From Acinetobacter parvus DSM 16617 = CIP 108168 (lineage in GTDB: Bacteria; Pseudomonadota; Gammaproteobacteria; Pseudomonadales; Moraxellaceae): DNA of 64,000 nt. Below the pieces are notes generated by a model. That model was given only the letters and a program-made list of their open reading frames with translations, was not told the origin of the DNA and ran no database searches. Position 1 is the stretch's first letter, and every line of letters starts with the position of its first letter. Positions 18,012 through 27,443 of the stretch are shown here, one piece after another. Where the stretch lies: positions 182,086 through 246,085 of the forward strand of contig NZ_KB849212.1 in assembly GCF_000368025.1 (NCBI RefSeq). Direction: 5' to 3'. Position numbers and translations under genes: made by a program.

Positions 18012-18899
18012 TTAGTTAGGTAAACAAATATTTAAAATTCCATCCAACTCATCCAATGAGTGGTAATGAATGACCATTTTTCCTTTACCTTTTTGGTTAT
18101 GGTCAATTTTCACATTTGCCCCAAAACGTTCCGACAGTTTTTGAGTCAATTGTTCAATATCAGGAGAAACCTGTACCTTTTCCTTTTCAGGCTTTGGTTC
18201 ACACCACTCACGTACCAGTTGTTCAGTCTGACGCACTGACAGGGCTTTTTCAATCACGATTTGCGCCACGTCAATCTGGTCTTTGGCTTTCAGGGTGAGA
18301 ATGGCACGGGCATGTCCCATATCAATCTGCCCCTGTTGCATCAGGTCCTTAATTGGGTCAGCCAGACTGAGTAAGCGTAATAAGTTACTCACTGTGGTAC
18401 GGGCTTTACCCACAGTATCGGCTATTTCCTGATGACTTAAACCAAATTCATCATGAAAACGTTGCAAAGCAACTGCCTGATCAATTGGATTGAGGTCCTG
18501 ACGCTGAATATTTTCAATCAGTGCCAATGCAATTGCGACCTGATCGTTCAGTTCACGAACAATGGCAGGGATTTGAGTTAAACCCGCTAACTGCGCTGCA
18601 CGCCAACGACGTTCACCCGCAATGATTTCGTAAGGGTGCTGTTCATCGTCAACAGGACGAATCACGATTGGCTGCATCACCCCATGCTTCTCGATGGATG
18701 ACGCAAGTTCCTGTAAATCCTGTTCCTGAATAAAACGGCGTGGCTGATATTCGCCACGTTTTAATAAGTTGACATCAATCTGCTTGAGTTCACCATGATC
18801 CAGGGCTTGTGCTTCGAGTTGCAGTTTTTCTTTTTGAATTGAACCCAATAGCGCATCTAAACCACGACCTTTAGCCAATCCGCGTTTTTTGATGCTCAT
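18012..18899 (-). CDS. parB: Chromosome partitioning protein ParB
   Basis: CTP-dependent clamp that loads at parS and acts with ParA. Domain order is visible. An N-terminal ParA-interaction peptide (KRGLAKGRGLDALLGS) is followed by the ParB/Srx CTPase domain with GERRWRAAQLAG at about residue 92-103. The helix-turn-helix (LSHQEIADTVGKARTTVSNLLRLL, about 153-176) comes next, then a C-terminal dimerisation domain. At 295 aa the length is usual. The start overlaps the parA stop by 4 bases. Confidence 0.96.
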   Translation of the reverse strand: MSIKKRGLAKGRGLDALLGSIQKEKLQLEAQALDHGELKQIDVNLLKRGEYQPRRFIQEQDLQELASSIEKHGVMQPIVIRPVDDEQHPYEIIAGERRWRAAQLAGLTQIPAIVRELNDQVAIALALIENIQRQDLNPIDQAVALQRFHDEFGLSHQEIADTVGKARTTVSNLLRLLSLADPIKDLMQQGQIDMGHARAILTLKAKDQIDVAQIVIEKALSVRQTEQLVREWCEPKPEKEKVQVSPDIEQLTQKLSERFGANVKIDHNQKGKGKMVIHYHSLDELDGILNICLPN

Positions 18900-19678
18900 A
18901 CAGCACTTCCTTTTTTCACTTTACTTTTCTTCAACATTTCTGCGGCAAGGTTTAAATAGGCAACCGCACCTTTTGAACTTTTTTCGAAATAGATCACTGG
19001 CAAACCATGTGCTGGCGCTTCAGCCAAACGAATATTTCGAGGAATCACCGTATCATACAATTTTTTACCAAAATACTGCTCCAACTCTGCCGACACATCA
19101 CGAGTCAGGGCATTACGGGCATCATACATGGTACGCAACACCCCAATGATTTCCAAGTTTGGATTGAGGGCTTTTTGTATACGGTCAATAGTCTGGGTCA
19201 AGTCAGCCAGACCTTCCAAAGCATAATATTCACACTGCATTGGAATAATCACACCATCAACCGCTGCCAAGGCATTCACAGTGATGAGGCTCAAACTTGG
19301 GGCACAATCCACAATGATATAGTCAAATGAGGACGCGACTTCCTGCAAGGCATTTTTCAGGATAAATTCACGCCCATCCTGCTCCGCAATAACAAGCTCC
19401 ACCCCTGCAAGCTCACGGTTTGCACCCAAGACCTTATAACCCACCTCAGCCTTTTGAATGGCTGTTTCAATGGGCACTTCGCCCAACAGCACATCCGTCA
19501 CTGAATAAAGCAAGTCATTCTTTTGAACGCCAGACCCCATAGTGGCATTACCCTGTGAATCCATATCGACCAGCAGGACACGTTTTTTCAAAATTGCCAA
19601 AGATGCGGCAAGATTCACTGCGGTCGTGGTTTTCCCTACACCACCTTTCTGGTTTGCAATTGCAATAATTTGAGCCAT
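18896..19678 (-). CDS. parA: Chromosome partitioning ATPase ParA
   Basis: Walker-type ATPase of the ParA/Soj family, 260 aa. The deviant Walker A KGGVGKTTT is at residues 10-18 with both lysines. Walker A' (LLVDMDSQGNAT) and Walker B (YIIVDCAPSLSL) follow. The lack of an N-terminal helix-turn-helix marks it as the chromosomal type. It sits between rsmG and parB, the classic order. Confidence 0.96.
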   Translation of the reverse strand: MAQIIAIANQKGGVGKTTTAVNLAASLAILKKRVLLVDMDSQGNATMGSGVQKNDLLYSVTDVLLGEVPIETAIQKAEVGYKVLGANRELAGVELVIAEQDGREFILKNALQEVASSFDYIIVDCAPSLSLITVNALAAVDGVIIPMQCEYYALEGLADLTQTIDRIQKALNPNLEIIGVLRTMYDARNALTRDVSAELEQYFGKKLYDTVIPRNIRLAEAPAHGLPVIYFEKSSKGAVAYLNLAAEMLKKSKVKKGSAV

Positions 19679-19696
19679 GACTACCCTTAATATTTT

Positions 19697-20332
19697 TTAT
19701 TGAATACGTTGAAGTAACAGTAAATGACGTTGTTCATCTAATCTTGGTACACGAAGTTCGATCACCGTACATGAATATTGATCTTTGATTTGCTCAACTT
19801 CGTCGGTTGGAATTAAGCCTTTCATTGCGGCAATAATGCTCTGTTTATGCATATAAGGTTGTGCAGCATCGACAAAGTCAGTCAGAGAGGCAAAGGCCCG
19901 ACTTGTAATGACATCGAAATGACCAAGCTCGTTAATACTGTCTTCGTTTTCTACACGTGTTTGCACTGCAATTACATTTTTAAGCTTTAGATCAGCAATA
20001 AACTGCTTTAAAAAACGAATCTTTTTCCCATTGGAATCCAGAAGCACACAAGAACGCTCTGGCTGACATAACGCAATGATCATGCCTGGCATGCCACCAC
20101 CCGTTCCCACATCCAGCAAACGGCCCTGGGGTAAATCATTCAGGATACTTAGGCTATCCAGTAAATGTTTCACCAGCATTTCTTTAGGATCACGAATAGC
20201 GGTCAGGTTATATGCTTTATTCCATAGCACCAAAGCATCTTGATATTTCAATAAGAGTGTTAAGGCCTCATCACTCAGGTTTAAACCCAAAGCCTGGCTA
20301 CCTTGCTTTAATTCTTGAAAAAAAGGATGCAT
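19697..20332 (-). CDS. rsmG: 16S rRNA (guanine527-N7)-methyltransferase
   Basis: Methylates G527 of 16S rRNA with S-adenosylmethionine. Motif I is LLDVGTGGGMPGMI, and the LLDSNGKKIRFL segment and the ITSRAFASL segment are typical of RsmG/GidB. I chose the start MHPFFQEL (20330-20332), which matches the family. An upstream Met at 20386 would add 18 residues unlike any RsmG. Loss of this gene gives low-level streptomycin resistance in other bacteria. It is upstream of parAB. Confidence 0.94.
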   Translation of the reverse strand: MHPFFQELKQGSQALGLNLSDEALTLLLKYQDALVLWNKAYNLTAIRDPKEMLVKHLLDSLSILNDLPQGRLLDVGTGGGMPGMIIALCQPERSCVLLDSNGKKIRFLKQFIADLKLKNVIAVQTRVENEDSINELGHFDVITSRAFASLTDFVDAAQPYMHKQSIIAAMKGLIPTDEVEQIKDQYSCTVIELRVPRLDEQRHLLLLQRIQ

Positions 20333-20502
20333 AGCGGTGTAACATCTCGATAAACTTGCCGTGCAGTATACCGATTTCTGATGCAAGGCACAGTAGGACT
20401 TGTTGAACGATTATGCAGTTAAACAGTGGCAAACATGATAAACTGCACAATCCTGTAGGCTTTTGTCTTTTTCCATACAAATCAAATAAAGACAATGACC
20501 TA

Positions 20503-21192
20503 CTACGAAAACTTATTTTGCTTAATTTGTTGATCTAGCTGCTCCAAACGTTCAGGTGTGCCAACATCCACCCAAATCCCTTGTAATTTTTCAGCCGAAA
20601 CCTGCTGTTGCTGCATTGCCTGTTTTAACAATGGCGCCAAAGGTCGCTTGCCATTTTCCAGACCAGCAAACATCCGCGGATGAAGCACGGCAATACCGCT
20701 ATAAGTTAATGCTTCGCCCAACTGCTCCTGTTCAAAGGTATAAGCCAGCCCGTTAGAAAGGATAAAATCACCCTTTAAATGTTGTGGGGGATTTTCCACC
20801 AAGACCAAATGTGCCTGCTGCTCACCTAACTGAACATCTAATAATGAAGCAAAATCCATGGTGGTCCAGACATCTCCATTTACCAGAATGAATGGCTCAT
20901 CACCCAACAATGGCAAGGCATTGATGATTCCACCTGCGGTTTCAAGACCCTCACCCTCATGTGACCATAGGATTTTGACACCGAATTGAGAACCATCACC
21001 CAGCGCATTCGCCAGTTTTTCGCCTAGCCATGCGGTATTGATGACGATCTCAGTCACACCAATCTTTTGCAACTTTTCAATATGCCAAACTATCAGCGGT
21101 TTTCCACCCACTTCAAGCAAAGGTTTAGGAGTATGTAGGGTTAGCGGACGCATGCGATTCCCTAGCCCTGCAGCAAGAATCATCGCTTTCAT
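20503..21192 (-). CDS. murU: N-acetylmuramate alpha-1-phosphate uridylyltransferase
   Basis: Nucleotidyltransferase, 229 aa. It has the signature LAAGLGNRMRPLT at residues 6-18, the sugar-binding KPLLEVGGKPL segment and the metal-binding NGDVW motif. In pseudomonads MurU makes UDP-MurNAc from MurNAc-1-phosphate in a recycling route that bypasses fosfomycin-sensitive de novo synthesis. It is translationally coupled to the adjacent kinase gene amgK, the partner enzyme, which supports the specific name over a generic sugar nucleotidyltransferase. Confidence 0.92.
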   Translation of the reverse strand: MKAMILAAGLGNRMRPLTLHTPKPLLEVGGKPLIVWHIEKLQKIGVTEIVINTAWLGEKLANALGDGSQFGVKILWSHEGEGLETAGGIINALPLLGDEPFILVNGDVWTTMDFASLLDVQLGEQQAHLVLVENPPQHLKGDFILSNGLAYTFEQEQLGEALTYSGIAVLHPRMFAGLENGKRPLAPLLKQAMQQQQVSAEKLQGIWVDVGTPERLEQLDQQIKQNKFS

Positions 21193-22211
21193 TATGCAAC
21201 CACCTCATAGCTACCATATTTTGCAGTAAATTTAGGCATGACCACATCACGAATAAACTGCATAAAGTCATTCAATTCGTCGTAGCCCTGACTTTCTTCA
21301 AGCAAATACCACATCACACGCGGTAAATCTTTTAAATAACCCGATTTACCATCACGCTCAAACAATCGCACGAAGATACCCAAAATCTTAAGGTGACGTT
21401 GAATCGCCATTAAATCAGCATCACGCTTGAACTGTTCAAAACTACGGTTTTCTTTTGCAGTTTCAGGCAACAGGTCATAGAACACTTTAAACCAATTATA
21501 GACACGTTCAGTATTCCATTGCACATAAGCATCACGGGTAATCGAGATCAGATCATAGGTATCTGCACCAATCACTGCATCCTGAAAGTCAATCACACCA
21601 AGCTCTTGCTCATTGTCGATTTTCATGAGGTTACGGCTATGAAAATCACGATGCACGATGACTTGTGGCTGATGCGTTGCTTCAATCGCAAGGAAGTCGA
21701 ATGCCTGCTCAATGGTTTCAAGCTGCTGCTCTGTAGGCTGAATATTCAAGGATGGTAACATCCATTCAGTCAATAGACGCATTTCTGTCATCAGCTTTTC
21801 ATAAGAATAGGCAGGTAAATGATTTTTTCCATCAATCTGCTGCAACTCAATCAACTGTTTAAAGCTTTGTGCATAGTATTGGTCAACAGTTTCGTCATTC
21901 AATAAAGTGGACAACACCACATCACCAAAATCTTCAAGCAGTAACAAACCCTGGGTTAAATCCTTGGCGACGATATGTGGCACACGAACCCCATGTCCAT
22001 CAAAGAACTCATCAATACTCACAAATGGAATACAGTCTTCTTTTTCAGGTGGCGCATCCATGAGCATATAGGTTTTGTTTTGTAACTTGATTCGCGCATA
22101 ACGTCGAAAGCTTGCATCTCCTGCCAAAAAACTGATCTCAAATTGATCGGACTGAAGAACGGCTTGAAGCCAAGTTTGTATCAATTGTTCACGTTGTGTA
22201 TTCATTTGCAA
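21192..22211 (-). CDS. amgK: Anomeric MurNAc/GlcNAc kinase
   Basis: Aminoglycoside phosphotransferase-fold kinase, 339 aa. The Brenner-type catalytic loop VIVHRDFHSRNLM (about residues 170-182) and the metal-binding GVIDFQDAV (about 191-199) are present. AmgK phosphorylates MurNAc at C1 and feeds MurU. It sits next to murU with stop/start overlap and is divergent from lptD, the same arrangement as in Pseudomonas. Two Mets (MQM) leave the start uncertain by two codons. Confidence 0.92.
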   Translation of the reverse strand: MQMNTQREQLIQTWLQAVLQSDQFEISFLAGDASFRRYARIKLQNKTYMLMDAPPEKEDCIPFVSIDEFFDGHGVRVPHIVAKDLTQGLLLLEDFGDVVLSTLLNDETVDQYYAQSFKQLIELQQIDGKNHLPAYSYEKLMTEMRLLTEWMLPSLNIQPTEQQLETIEQAFDFLAIEATHQPQVIVHRDFHSRNLMKIDNEQELGVIDFQDAVIGADTYDLISITRDAYVQWNTERVYNWFKVFYDLLPETAKENRSFEQFKRDADLMAIQRHLKILGIFVRLFERDGKSGYLKDLPRVMWYLLEESQGYDELNDFMQFIRDVVMPKFTAKYGSYEVVA

Positions 22212-22323
22212 TAAAATCTAAAACTAGCTGAGATTTTGAAAGCTTAAGTGTAGCCACTTATCAACTTTTTCTCTATGATGCGACAATAATTAATTGTGAA
22301 TTAGCGTACTGGTTAATGAGACA

Positions 22324-24798
22324 ATGAAACATCAGTTTAAATTTAATCCTTTAGCAACAGCTATTTTGACACTTTTGTGTGGCGGCTCGATTCAATCAGG
22401 TTTCGCAGCTTCAGCTGATGCCGTCTCTACGCTTGACAATAAACAGCTTAAAGCCATCACCCAACAAAATCAGGCTCAGCCAAAGCAAGAAAGCTATAAG
22501 GGTGAAAAGTTTTTCCAGCAATATTATGTGGACAAATCAGCAGCAGAAGCCCAGTTACGCGACAATCGCTATTTAAGCTCTTCCTTTTGTCAGGGCACAT
22601 GGATTACCCCGATTAATCCACAAACCAAGCCATCCGATGCCAATAACACCACTTCAGTAATCACCGCAGACTATGGTCATTACAACCCTGAGGGAGATTC
22701 TTTCCTGCAAGGCAATGTTGTGATTGATCAGGAAGGGCGCAGTATTCGCGCAGATCAGGTCACCATTGATTCAACCCAAACCCATGCAAAAGCGCAAGGA
22801 CAAGTGCAGCTTGCACAATCAGGCCTGCTCACGCAAAGTGATGAGATTGACTACAACCTAAAAACACAGACAGGTGATTTAAACAATAGTTTCTACATCT
22901 CTGAACAGCAGCATGCGCATGGTTATGCAAGTCAAATCCAGCGTCAGAATGAAAACCTGGTTATCTTAAAAGATGCAAGCTATACCGCCTGCCCACCTGG
23001 ACAAAAACCAGCCTGGAAAATTCAGGCAAAGCAAATAGAACTGAATCAGGATACGGGTCGTGGTGTAACACGTGGCACCAAGCTTTATGTCAAAGATATA
23101 CCTGTACTTGCCGTACCCTATTTCAATTTCCCGATTGATGACCGCCGTACCACAGGTATTTTAACCCCTACTTTCGGTTATACCAATGATGGTGGTGCAC
23201 AGCTTGGCGTGCCTGTTTATCTTAACCTGGCACCAAACTACGACTTAACGCTTACTCCAAGCTTTATGAGTAGACGCGGTGGCAAGCTGGATGGTGAATT
23301 CCGCTATATGACTGAGAATTTTGGTTCAGGTCGAATCTGGGGCGGATATTTACCAAACGACAATCAATATGACAATAAAGACCGTGATGACCTGCATTTC
23401 ATCCATTACTGGAAAATGAATAATCAATGGTCGACCAATTTAGAATATAACTATGCATCAGATAAGGATTATTTCGCAGACTTTGAAAATAATCCAAATA
23501 GCAAAACCGATCTGAATCTACGTCGCGCCTGGGAACTGAATTATCAAAATGGTATTCCAGGTCTTAAGGCTCAGTTGAAAGTCGAAGATTTCCAGACACT
23601 GGATAAAACCATTAAAGACGCAGATAAGCCCTATGCCCGACTGCCACAATTTTTATTAAATTATGTTACAGGCGATCCACAAGGATTACAGTATGAATTT
23701 AATAACGATACTGCCTATTTCAAAAAGTCTATTAATGATGATTCAGCTCTGGAATCAAGTGGTACACGTATCTATAACCAGTTTGCCGTTCGTTATAACT
23801 ACATTACCCCATCATGGTTCTATGCGATTCCAGAAGTTTCTGTACGCAGCATCAACACATTCTATGATCAGGACTCCAAGAAGAGTATTGGACTGTCCAA
23901 GTCAGATGATTTAGAAAAATCTGTTGTTGTACCCCAGTTTACATTGGCAACAGGGGTCACTTTTGAAAAAGAGGGCAAATACCTGCAAAGTATTTCGCCA
24001 CGGGCTTTTTATGCCTACTCACCTTATAAAAAGCAGGATGATTATCCAAACTTTGACTCAACCACAGCCTCGATCAACTACGACCAGCTTTTTAACCCCT
24101 ACCGTTTCTATGGCCATGACCGTCTGGATGACAACAACTTTTTGTCATTGGGTGTAACCTATAGTTTATTGGATACAGAAGGTCTGGAGCGTATTCGCGC
24201 CAGTGTCGGTCAAAGCTATTATTTTAGTGATCGACGTGTCAGCCTGAACCAACAGCCTGACGAGTTTGATACCCAGCGTCAGACAGGTCCTATTGTCAGT
24301 GTATCTAGTCAGCTCAACCAGAATTTCACCATTAACGCCAATTCAGCTTGGATGTCGAATGGTGACAATGCTCAGCGAGATGTGCAAGCCTACTATACAG
24401 GCGGTCAGGGCAACCTATATAACTTAGGCTATTTCTACCGTAAAGACATTCCTGACCGTCAGAATTATTACGATCAGGTTGTTGCATCCTTTATACAACC
24501 TGTAAAGGATAATTGGCGTATCATGGGCCATGCTCAATATGACCTGGACAACAAACTAATGCGTGAGTACCTGCTTGGCATCAATTATGAGTCTTGCTGT
24601 TGGGCTGTTTCAGTTTATGGTCGTTCCTACTATAACGATCTGGATGATCCAAACTCTCCAGATGTTCGCAAAAAACGTGCAGTTATGGCCGAGTTTACCC
24701 TGAAAGGTTTAGGGGGCTTAAACAACAAGCTTGCCTCTCTTCTGGAAAATAGAGTTTTAGGTTTCAACAAAATTAATCAATCTTGGACACAACGTTAA
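22324..24798 (+). CDS. lptD: LPS-assembly outer-membrane protein LptD
   Basis: Inserts LPS/LOS into the outer leaflet together with LptE, 824 aa. It has a signal peptide of about 29 residues ending at GFAAS. A periplasmic OstA/jellyroll domain follows (about 105-240, with repeats like GDSFLQGNVVIDQEGRSIRA). The rest is a large beta-barrel. Four cysteines matching the disulfide set of E. coli LptD are visible: C89, C223 and the adjacent C758-C759. The next gene, surA, encodes a chaperone needed for LptD folding and overlaps the stop codon by one base (TAATG). Confidence 0.97.
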   Translation: MKHQFKFNPLATAILTLLCGGSIQSGFAASADAVSTLDNKQLKAITQQNQAQPKQESYKGEKFFQQYYVDKSAAEAQLRDNRYLSSSFCQGTWITPINPQTKPSDANNTTSVITADYGHYNPEGDSFLQGNVVIDQEGRSIRADQVTIDSTQTHAKAQGQVQLAQSGLLTQSDEIDYNLKTQTGDLNNSFYISEQQHAHGYASQIQRQNENLVILKDASYTACPPGQKPAWKIQAKQIELNQDTGRGVTRGTKLYVKDIPVLAVPYFNFPIDDRRTTGILTPTFGYTNDGGAQLGVPVYLNLAPNYDLTLTPSFMSRRGGKLDGEFRYMTENFGSGRIWGGYLPNDNQYDNKDRDDLHFIHYWKMNNQWSTNLEYNYASDKDYFADFENNPNSKTDLNLRRAWELNYQNGIPGLKAQLKVEDFQTLDKTIKDADKPYARLPQFLLNYVTGDPQGLQYEFNNDTAYFKKSINDDSALESSGTRIYNQFAVRYNYITPSWFYAIPEVSVRSINTFYDQDSKKSIGLSKSDDLEKSVVVPQFTLATGVTFEKEGKYLQSISPRAFYAYSPYKKQDDYPNFDSTTASINYDQLFNPYRFYGHDRLDDNNFLSLGVTYSLLDTEGLERIRASVGQSYYFSDRRVSLNQQPDEFDTQRQTGPIVSVSSQLNQNFTINANSAWMSNGDNAQRDVQAYYTGGQGNLYNLGYFYRKDIPDRQNYYDQVVASFIQPVKDNWRIMGHAQYDLDNKLMREYLLGINYESCCWAVSVYGRSYYNDLDDPNSPDVRKKRAVMAEFTLKGLGGLNNKLASLLENRVLGFNKINQSWTQR

Positions 24799-26111
24799 TG
24801 AAGATACAACACTTTCAACATATCTTTAGAGCCACTGTTCTCGCTGCCCTAGTTTCTTCATCAATGCAAAGCTTTGCCCAACCTACGGATGAGGTTGTCG
24901 CAATTGTGGACGATAGTGTTATTCTTAAAAGTGACTTAGAGCAAGGAGTTGCGGAAACGGAACACCAGCTAAAAGCACAAAATAAAACGGTCCCACCTCA
25001 ACAGTATTTACAAATGCAGGTGCTGGACCAGTTGATCGTTCGTCAAGCCCAGTTAGAGCAAGTAAAACGCTATGGCATTAAACCAGACGAGAAAAGCCTG
25101 AATGCAGCCGTACTAAAAGTTGCGAATCAGTCAGGTGCCAGCACATTAGAGGCTTTCCAGCAAAAGCTGGATGCCATTGCGCCTGGTACTTACGAAAATC
25201 TACGTAACCGAATTGCTGAAGATTTAGCCATTGGCCGCCTGCGTCAACAACAGGTGATGTCACGTATTAAAATCAGCGACCATGATGTGGAGAATTTCCT
25301 AAATTCTCCTGAAGGTCAGGCTGCCTTAGGGATTCAGGCACACGTCATTCATATGCGTATTTCAGGTGAAAATACCGATGAAGTCCAAAAAGTAGCTCAA
25401 GAAGTTAAAAAAGCTTTGGCTACAAGTGATGATCCTAAAACGATTAGCTCAAAGCTATCCACCTCAACCGTCAAGGTTGATGGCGCAGATATGGGTTTCC
25501 GCCCGCTATCTGATATTCCTACCGAACTTTCAGCGCGCCTTACACCATTAAAAGTAGGTCAAACCACTGAGTTGATCAATGTGCGTGATGGTGTTCATGT
25601 ACTTAAATTACTTGAACGCAAACAGAATGACCAAAAAGCTCTGGTCTCTCAATACAAAACACGCCACATTCTGATCCAACCATCAGAAGTTGTAACCCTG
25701 GACCGCGCCAAACAAATGATTGACAGTCTTTACACACGCGTAAAAGCAGGTGAAGATTTTGCAACATTGGCTGCAACTTATTCAAATGATACAGGTTCCG
25801 CCCGTGATGGTGGTAGTCTCGGCTGGGTGAGCCCTGGTATGATGGTTCCAGAGTTTGAACAGGTCATGAAAGACACACCAGTTGGTCAAGTCAGTAAACC
25901 ATTCCAGACCCAGTTTGGCTGGCATATCCTACAGGTTACAGATACTCGCCAGCAGGACATGACCAAGGAAGTTCAGGAACGTATGGCTCGCCAGATTTTA
26001 GGTGAACGTCAGTTTGATACCGAAGTGGATAGCTGGACACGTGAACTTCGTGCCAATGCCTATGTTGAAATTAAAGATGCCAACCTAGACACCAAAGCTC
26101 CACAAAAATAA
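24798..26111 (+). CDS. surA: Periplasmic peptidyl-prolyl isomerase SurA
   Basis: Outer-membrane protein chaperone, 437 aa from the chosen ATG at 24798, which shares its A with the lptD stop. It has a signal peptide to about residue 28 (SSMQSFAQ). An N-terminal SurA chaperone domain follows, then two parvulin domains (one near 170-270, the second with ARDGGSLGWVSPGMMVPEFE near 335-354). A second upstream Met (24783) would lie inside lptD and is less likely. The lptD-surA pair is conserved. Confidence 0.96.
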   Translation: MKIQHFQHIFRATVLAALVSSSMQSFAQPTDEVVAIVDDSVILKSDLEQGVAETEHQLKAQNKTVPPQQYLQMQVLDQLIVRQAQLEQVKRYGIKPDEKSLNAAVLKVANQSGASTLEAFQQKLDAIAPGTYENLRNRIAEDLAIGRLRQQQVMSRIKISDHDVENFLNSPEGQAALGIQAHVIHMRISGENTDEVQKVAQEVKKALATSDDPKTISSKLSTSTVKVDGADMGFRPLSDIPTELSARLTPLKVGQTTELINVRDGVHVLKLLERKQNDQKALVSQYKTRHILIQPSEVVTLDRAKQMIDSLYTRVKAGEDFATLAATYSNDTGSARDGGSLGWVSPGMMVPEFEQVMKDTPVGQVSKPFQTQFGWHILQVTDTRQQDMTKEVQERMARQILGERQFDTEVDSWTRELRANAYVEIKDANLDTKAPQK

Positions 26112-26130
26112 TCCAGCTACTTTAATGCAA

Positions 26131-26156
26131 ATGCCAGCCTGTATAAGAGCTGGCAT
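26131..26156 (+). terminator. Terminator after lptD-surA
   Basis: The stem ATGCCAGC (26131-26138) / GCTGGCAT (26149-26156) is followed by TTTTATTT. It lies 20 bases after the surA stop. Confidence 0.85.
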
Positions 26157-26176
26157 TTTATTTACTCGATAAAGAA

Positions 26177-26205
26177 AAAACAGCGGCAAATGCCGCTGTT
26201 TTTAG
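26177..26205 (-). terminator. Terminator after fba
   Basis: A strong stem around CAGCGGCA (26181-26188) / TGCCGCTG (26191-26198) is flanked by an A-run and a T-run, so it can act in both directions. It lies directly downstream of the aldolase stop on the minus strand. Confidence 0.85.
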
Positions 26206-26216
26206 CTACAAATGAG

Positions 26217-27254
26217 TTATTTGTAACGATCAACCATCTTCTCTAAAGAAATTGGACGAATCTTGTCAGCATTGCCTGCTGTACCAAATGATTCATAACG
26301 ATCGATACAGATTTGCTTCATTGCTTCAACTGTCTCGCCAAAGAATTTACGCGGATCAAATTCGCTTGGTTTTTCAGCCATCATACGGCGCATTGCACCC
26401 GTTGAAGCCAAACGCAAGTCAGTATCAATATTGATTTTACGCACACCATGTTTGATTGCTTCAACAAGCTGCTCTACAGGCACACCATAAGTTTCTTTAA
26501 TATCACCACCATATTGGTTAATCACAGCCAACCATTCCTGTGGTACGGAGCTTGAACCATGCATCACAAGATGCGTGTTTGGCAGTGCAGCATGAATTTC
26601 TTTAATACGGTCAATTGCCAGAATATCGCCTGTAGGTGGGCGAGTAAACTTGTACGCGCCATGTGAAGTACCTACAGCAATCGCCAAGGCATCAACATTG
26701 GTATCTGCCACAAACGAGGTTGCCTCTTCAACAGAAGTCAGCAATTGAGAATGGTCAAGTACGCCTTCTGCGCCAACACCATCCTCTTCACCAGCCATAC
26801 CAGTTTCAAGGCTACCTAGACAGCCAATCTCACCTTCAACTGAAACACCACATGCATGCGCCATCGCAACCACGCGGCGAGTTACATCAACGTTGTAATC
26901 GTATGAGGTTGGTGTCTTGCCATCTGCACCCAATGAACCATCCATCATGACTGAGCTGAAACCCAACTGGATAGAACGCTGACAAACATCAGGGCTTGTA
27001 CCATGATCCTGATGCATTACCACAGGAATATGCGGCCATTCTTCAATCGCTGCCAAAATAAGGTGGCGGAGGAACGGTGCACCTGCGTATTTACGCGCGC
27101 CAGCCGAAGCCTGCACGATTACAGGTGAGTTTGTTGCATCCGCAGCGAGCATGATTGCACGCATTTGTTCTAAGTTGTTTACGTTAAATGCTGGTACGCC
27201 GTAGTTATGTTCCGCAGCGTGATCCAAGAGCTGGCGCATTGAGATGAGTGCCAT
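26217..27254 (-). CDS. fba: Fructose-bisphosphate aldolase, class II
   Basis: Zinc-dependent aldolase interconverting fructose-1,6-bisphosphate with the two triose phosphates; in Acinetobacter it mainly serves gluconeogenesis. At 345 aa it matches the class IIB long form (Calvin-type). Zinc ligands and active-site residues lie in VVMHQDHGTSPDVC (about 78-91), MMDGSLGADGK, AVGTSHGAYKF and VMHGSSSVP. The two terminators on its left separate it from surA; its promoter should lie in the 27255-27380 gap. Confidence 0.95.
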   Translation of the reverse strand: MALISMRQLLDHAAEHNYGVPAFNVNNLEQMRAIMLAADATNSPVIVQASAGARKYAGAPFLRHLILAAIEEWPHIPVVMHQDHGTSPDVCQRSIQLGFSSVMMDGSLGADGKTPTSYDYNVDVTRRVVAMAHACGVSVEGEIGCLGSLETGMAGEEDGVGAEGVLDHSQLLTSVEEATSFVADTNVDALAIAVGTSHGAYKFTRPPTGDILAIDRIKEIHAALPNTHLVMHGSSSVPQEWLAVINQYGGDIKETYGVPVEQLVEAIKHGVRKINIDTDLRLASTGAMRRMMAEKPSEFDPRKFFGETVEAMKQICIDRYESFGTAGNADKIRPISLEKMVDRYK

Positions 27255-27384
27255 AATATCCTCCCAGGTAATGCGCCATATTCTACATGCTGATTTATTT
27301 CAATTCAGCAACTAATCACAGGAAATCAAAAAAAATCCCTGATCTTTTGTGCAATCTGGTGAACGAATTGTATTTTGCAATAAA

Positions 27385-27416
27385 AAAAGACCAAATCTAT
27401 GAACAATTTGGTCTTT
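27385..27416 (-). terminator. Terminator after DEAD-box helicase
   Basis: The stem AAAAGACCAAAT / ATTTGGTCTTTT has arms near 27385-27396 and 27405-27416 and an 8-base loop. A and T runs flank it. It sits downstream of the helicase stop on the minus strand. Confidence 0.8.
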
Positions 27417-27443
27417 TCCGTATTTATGCTGGGTTTATTAAAA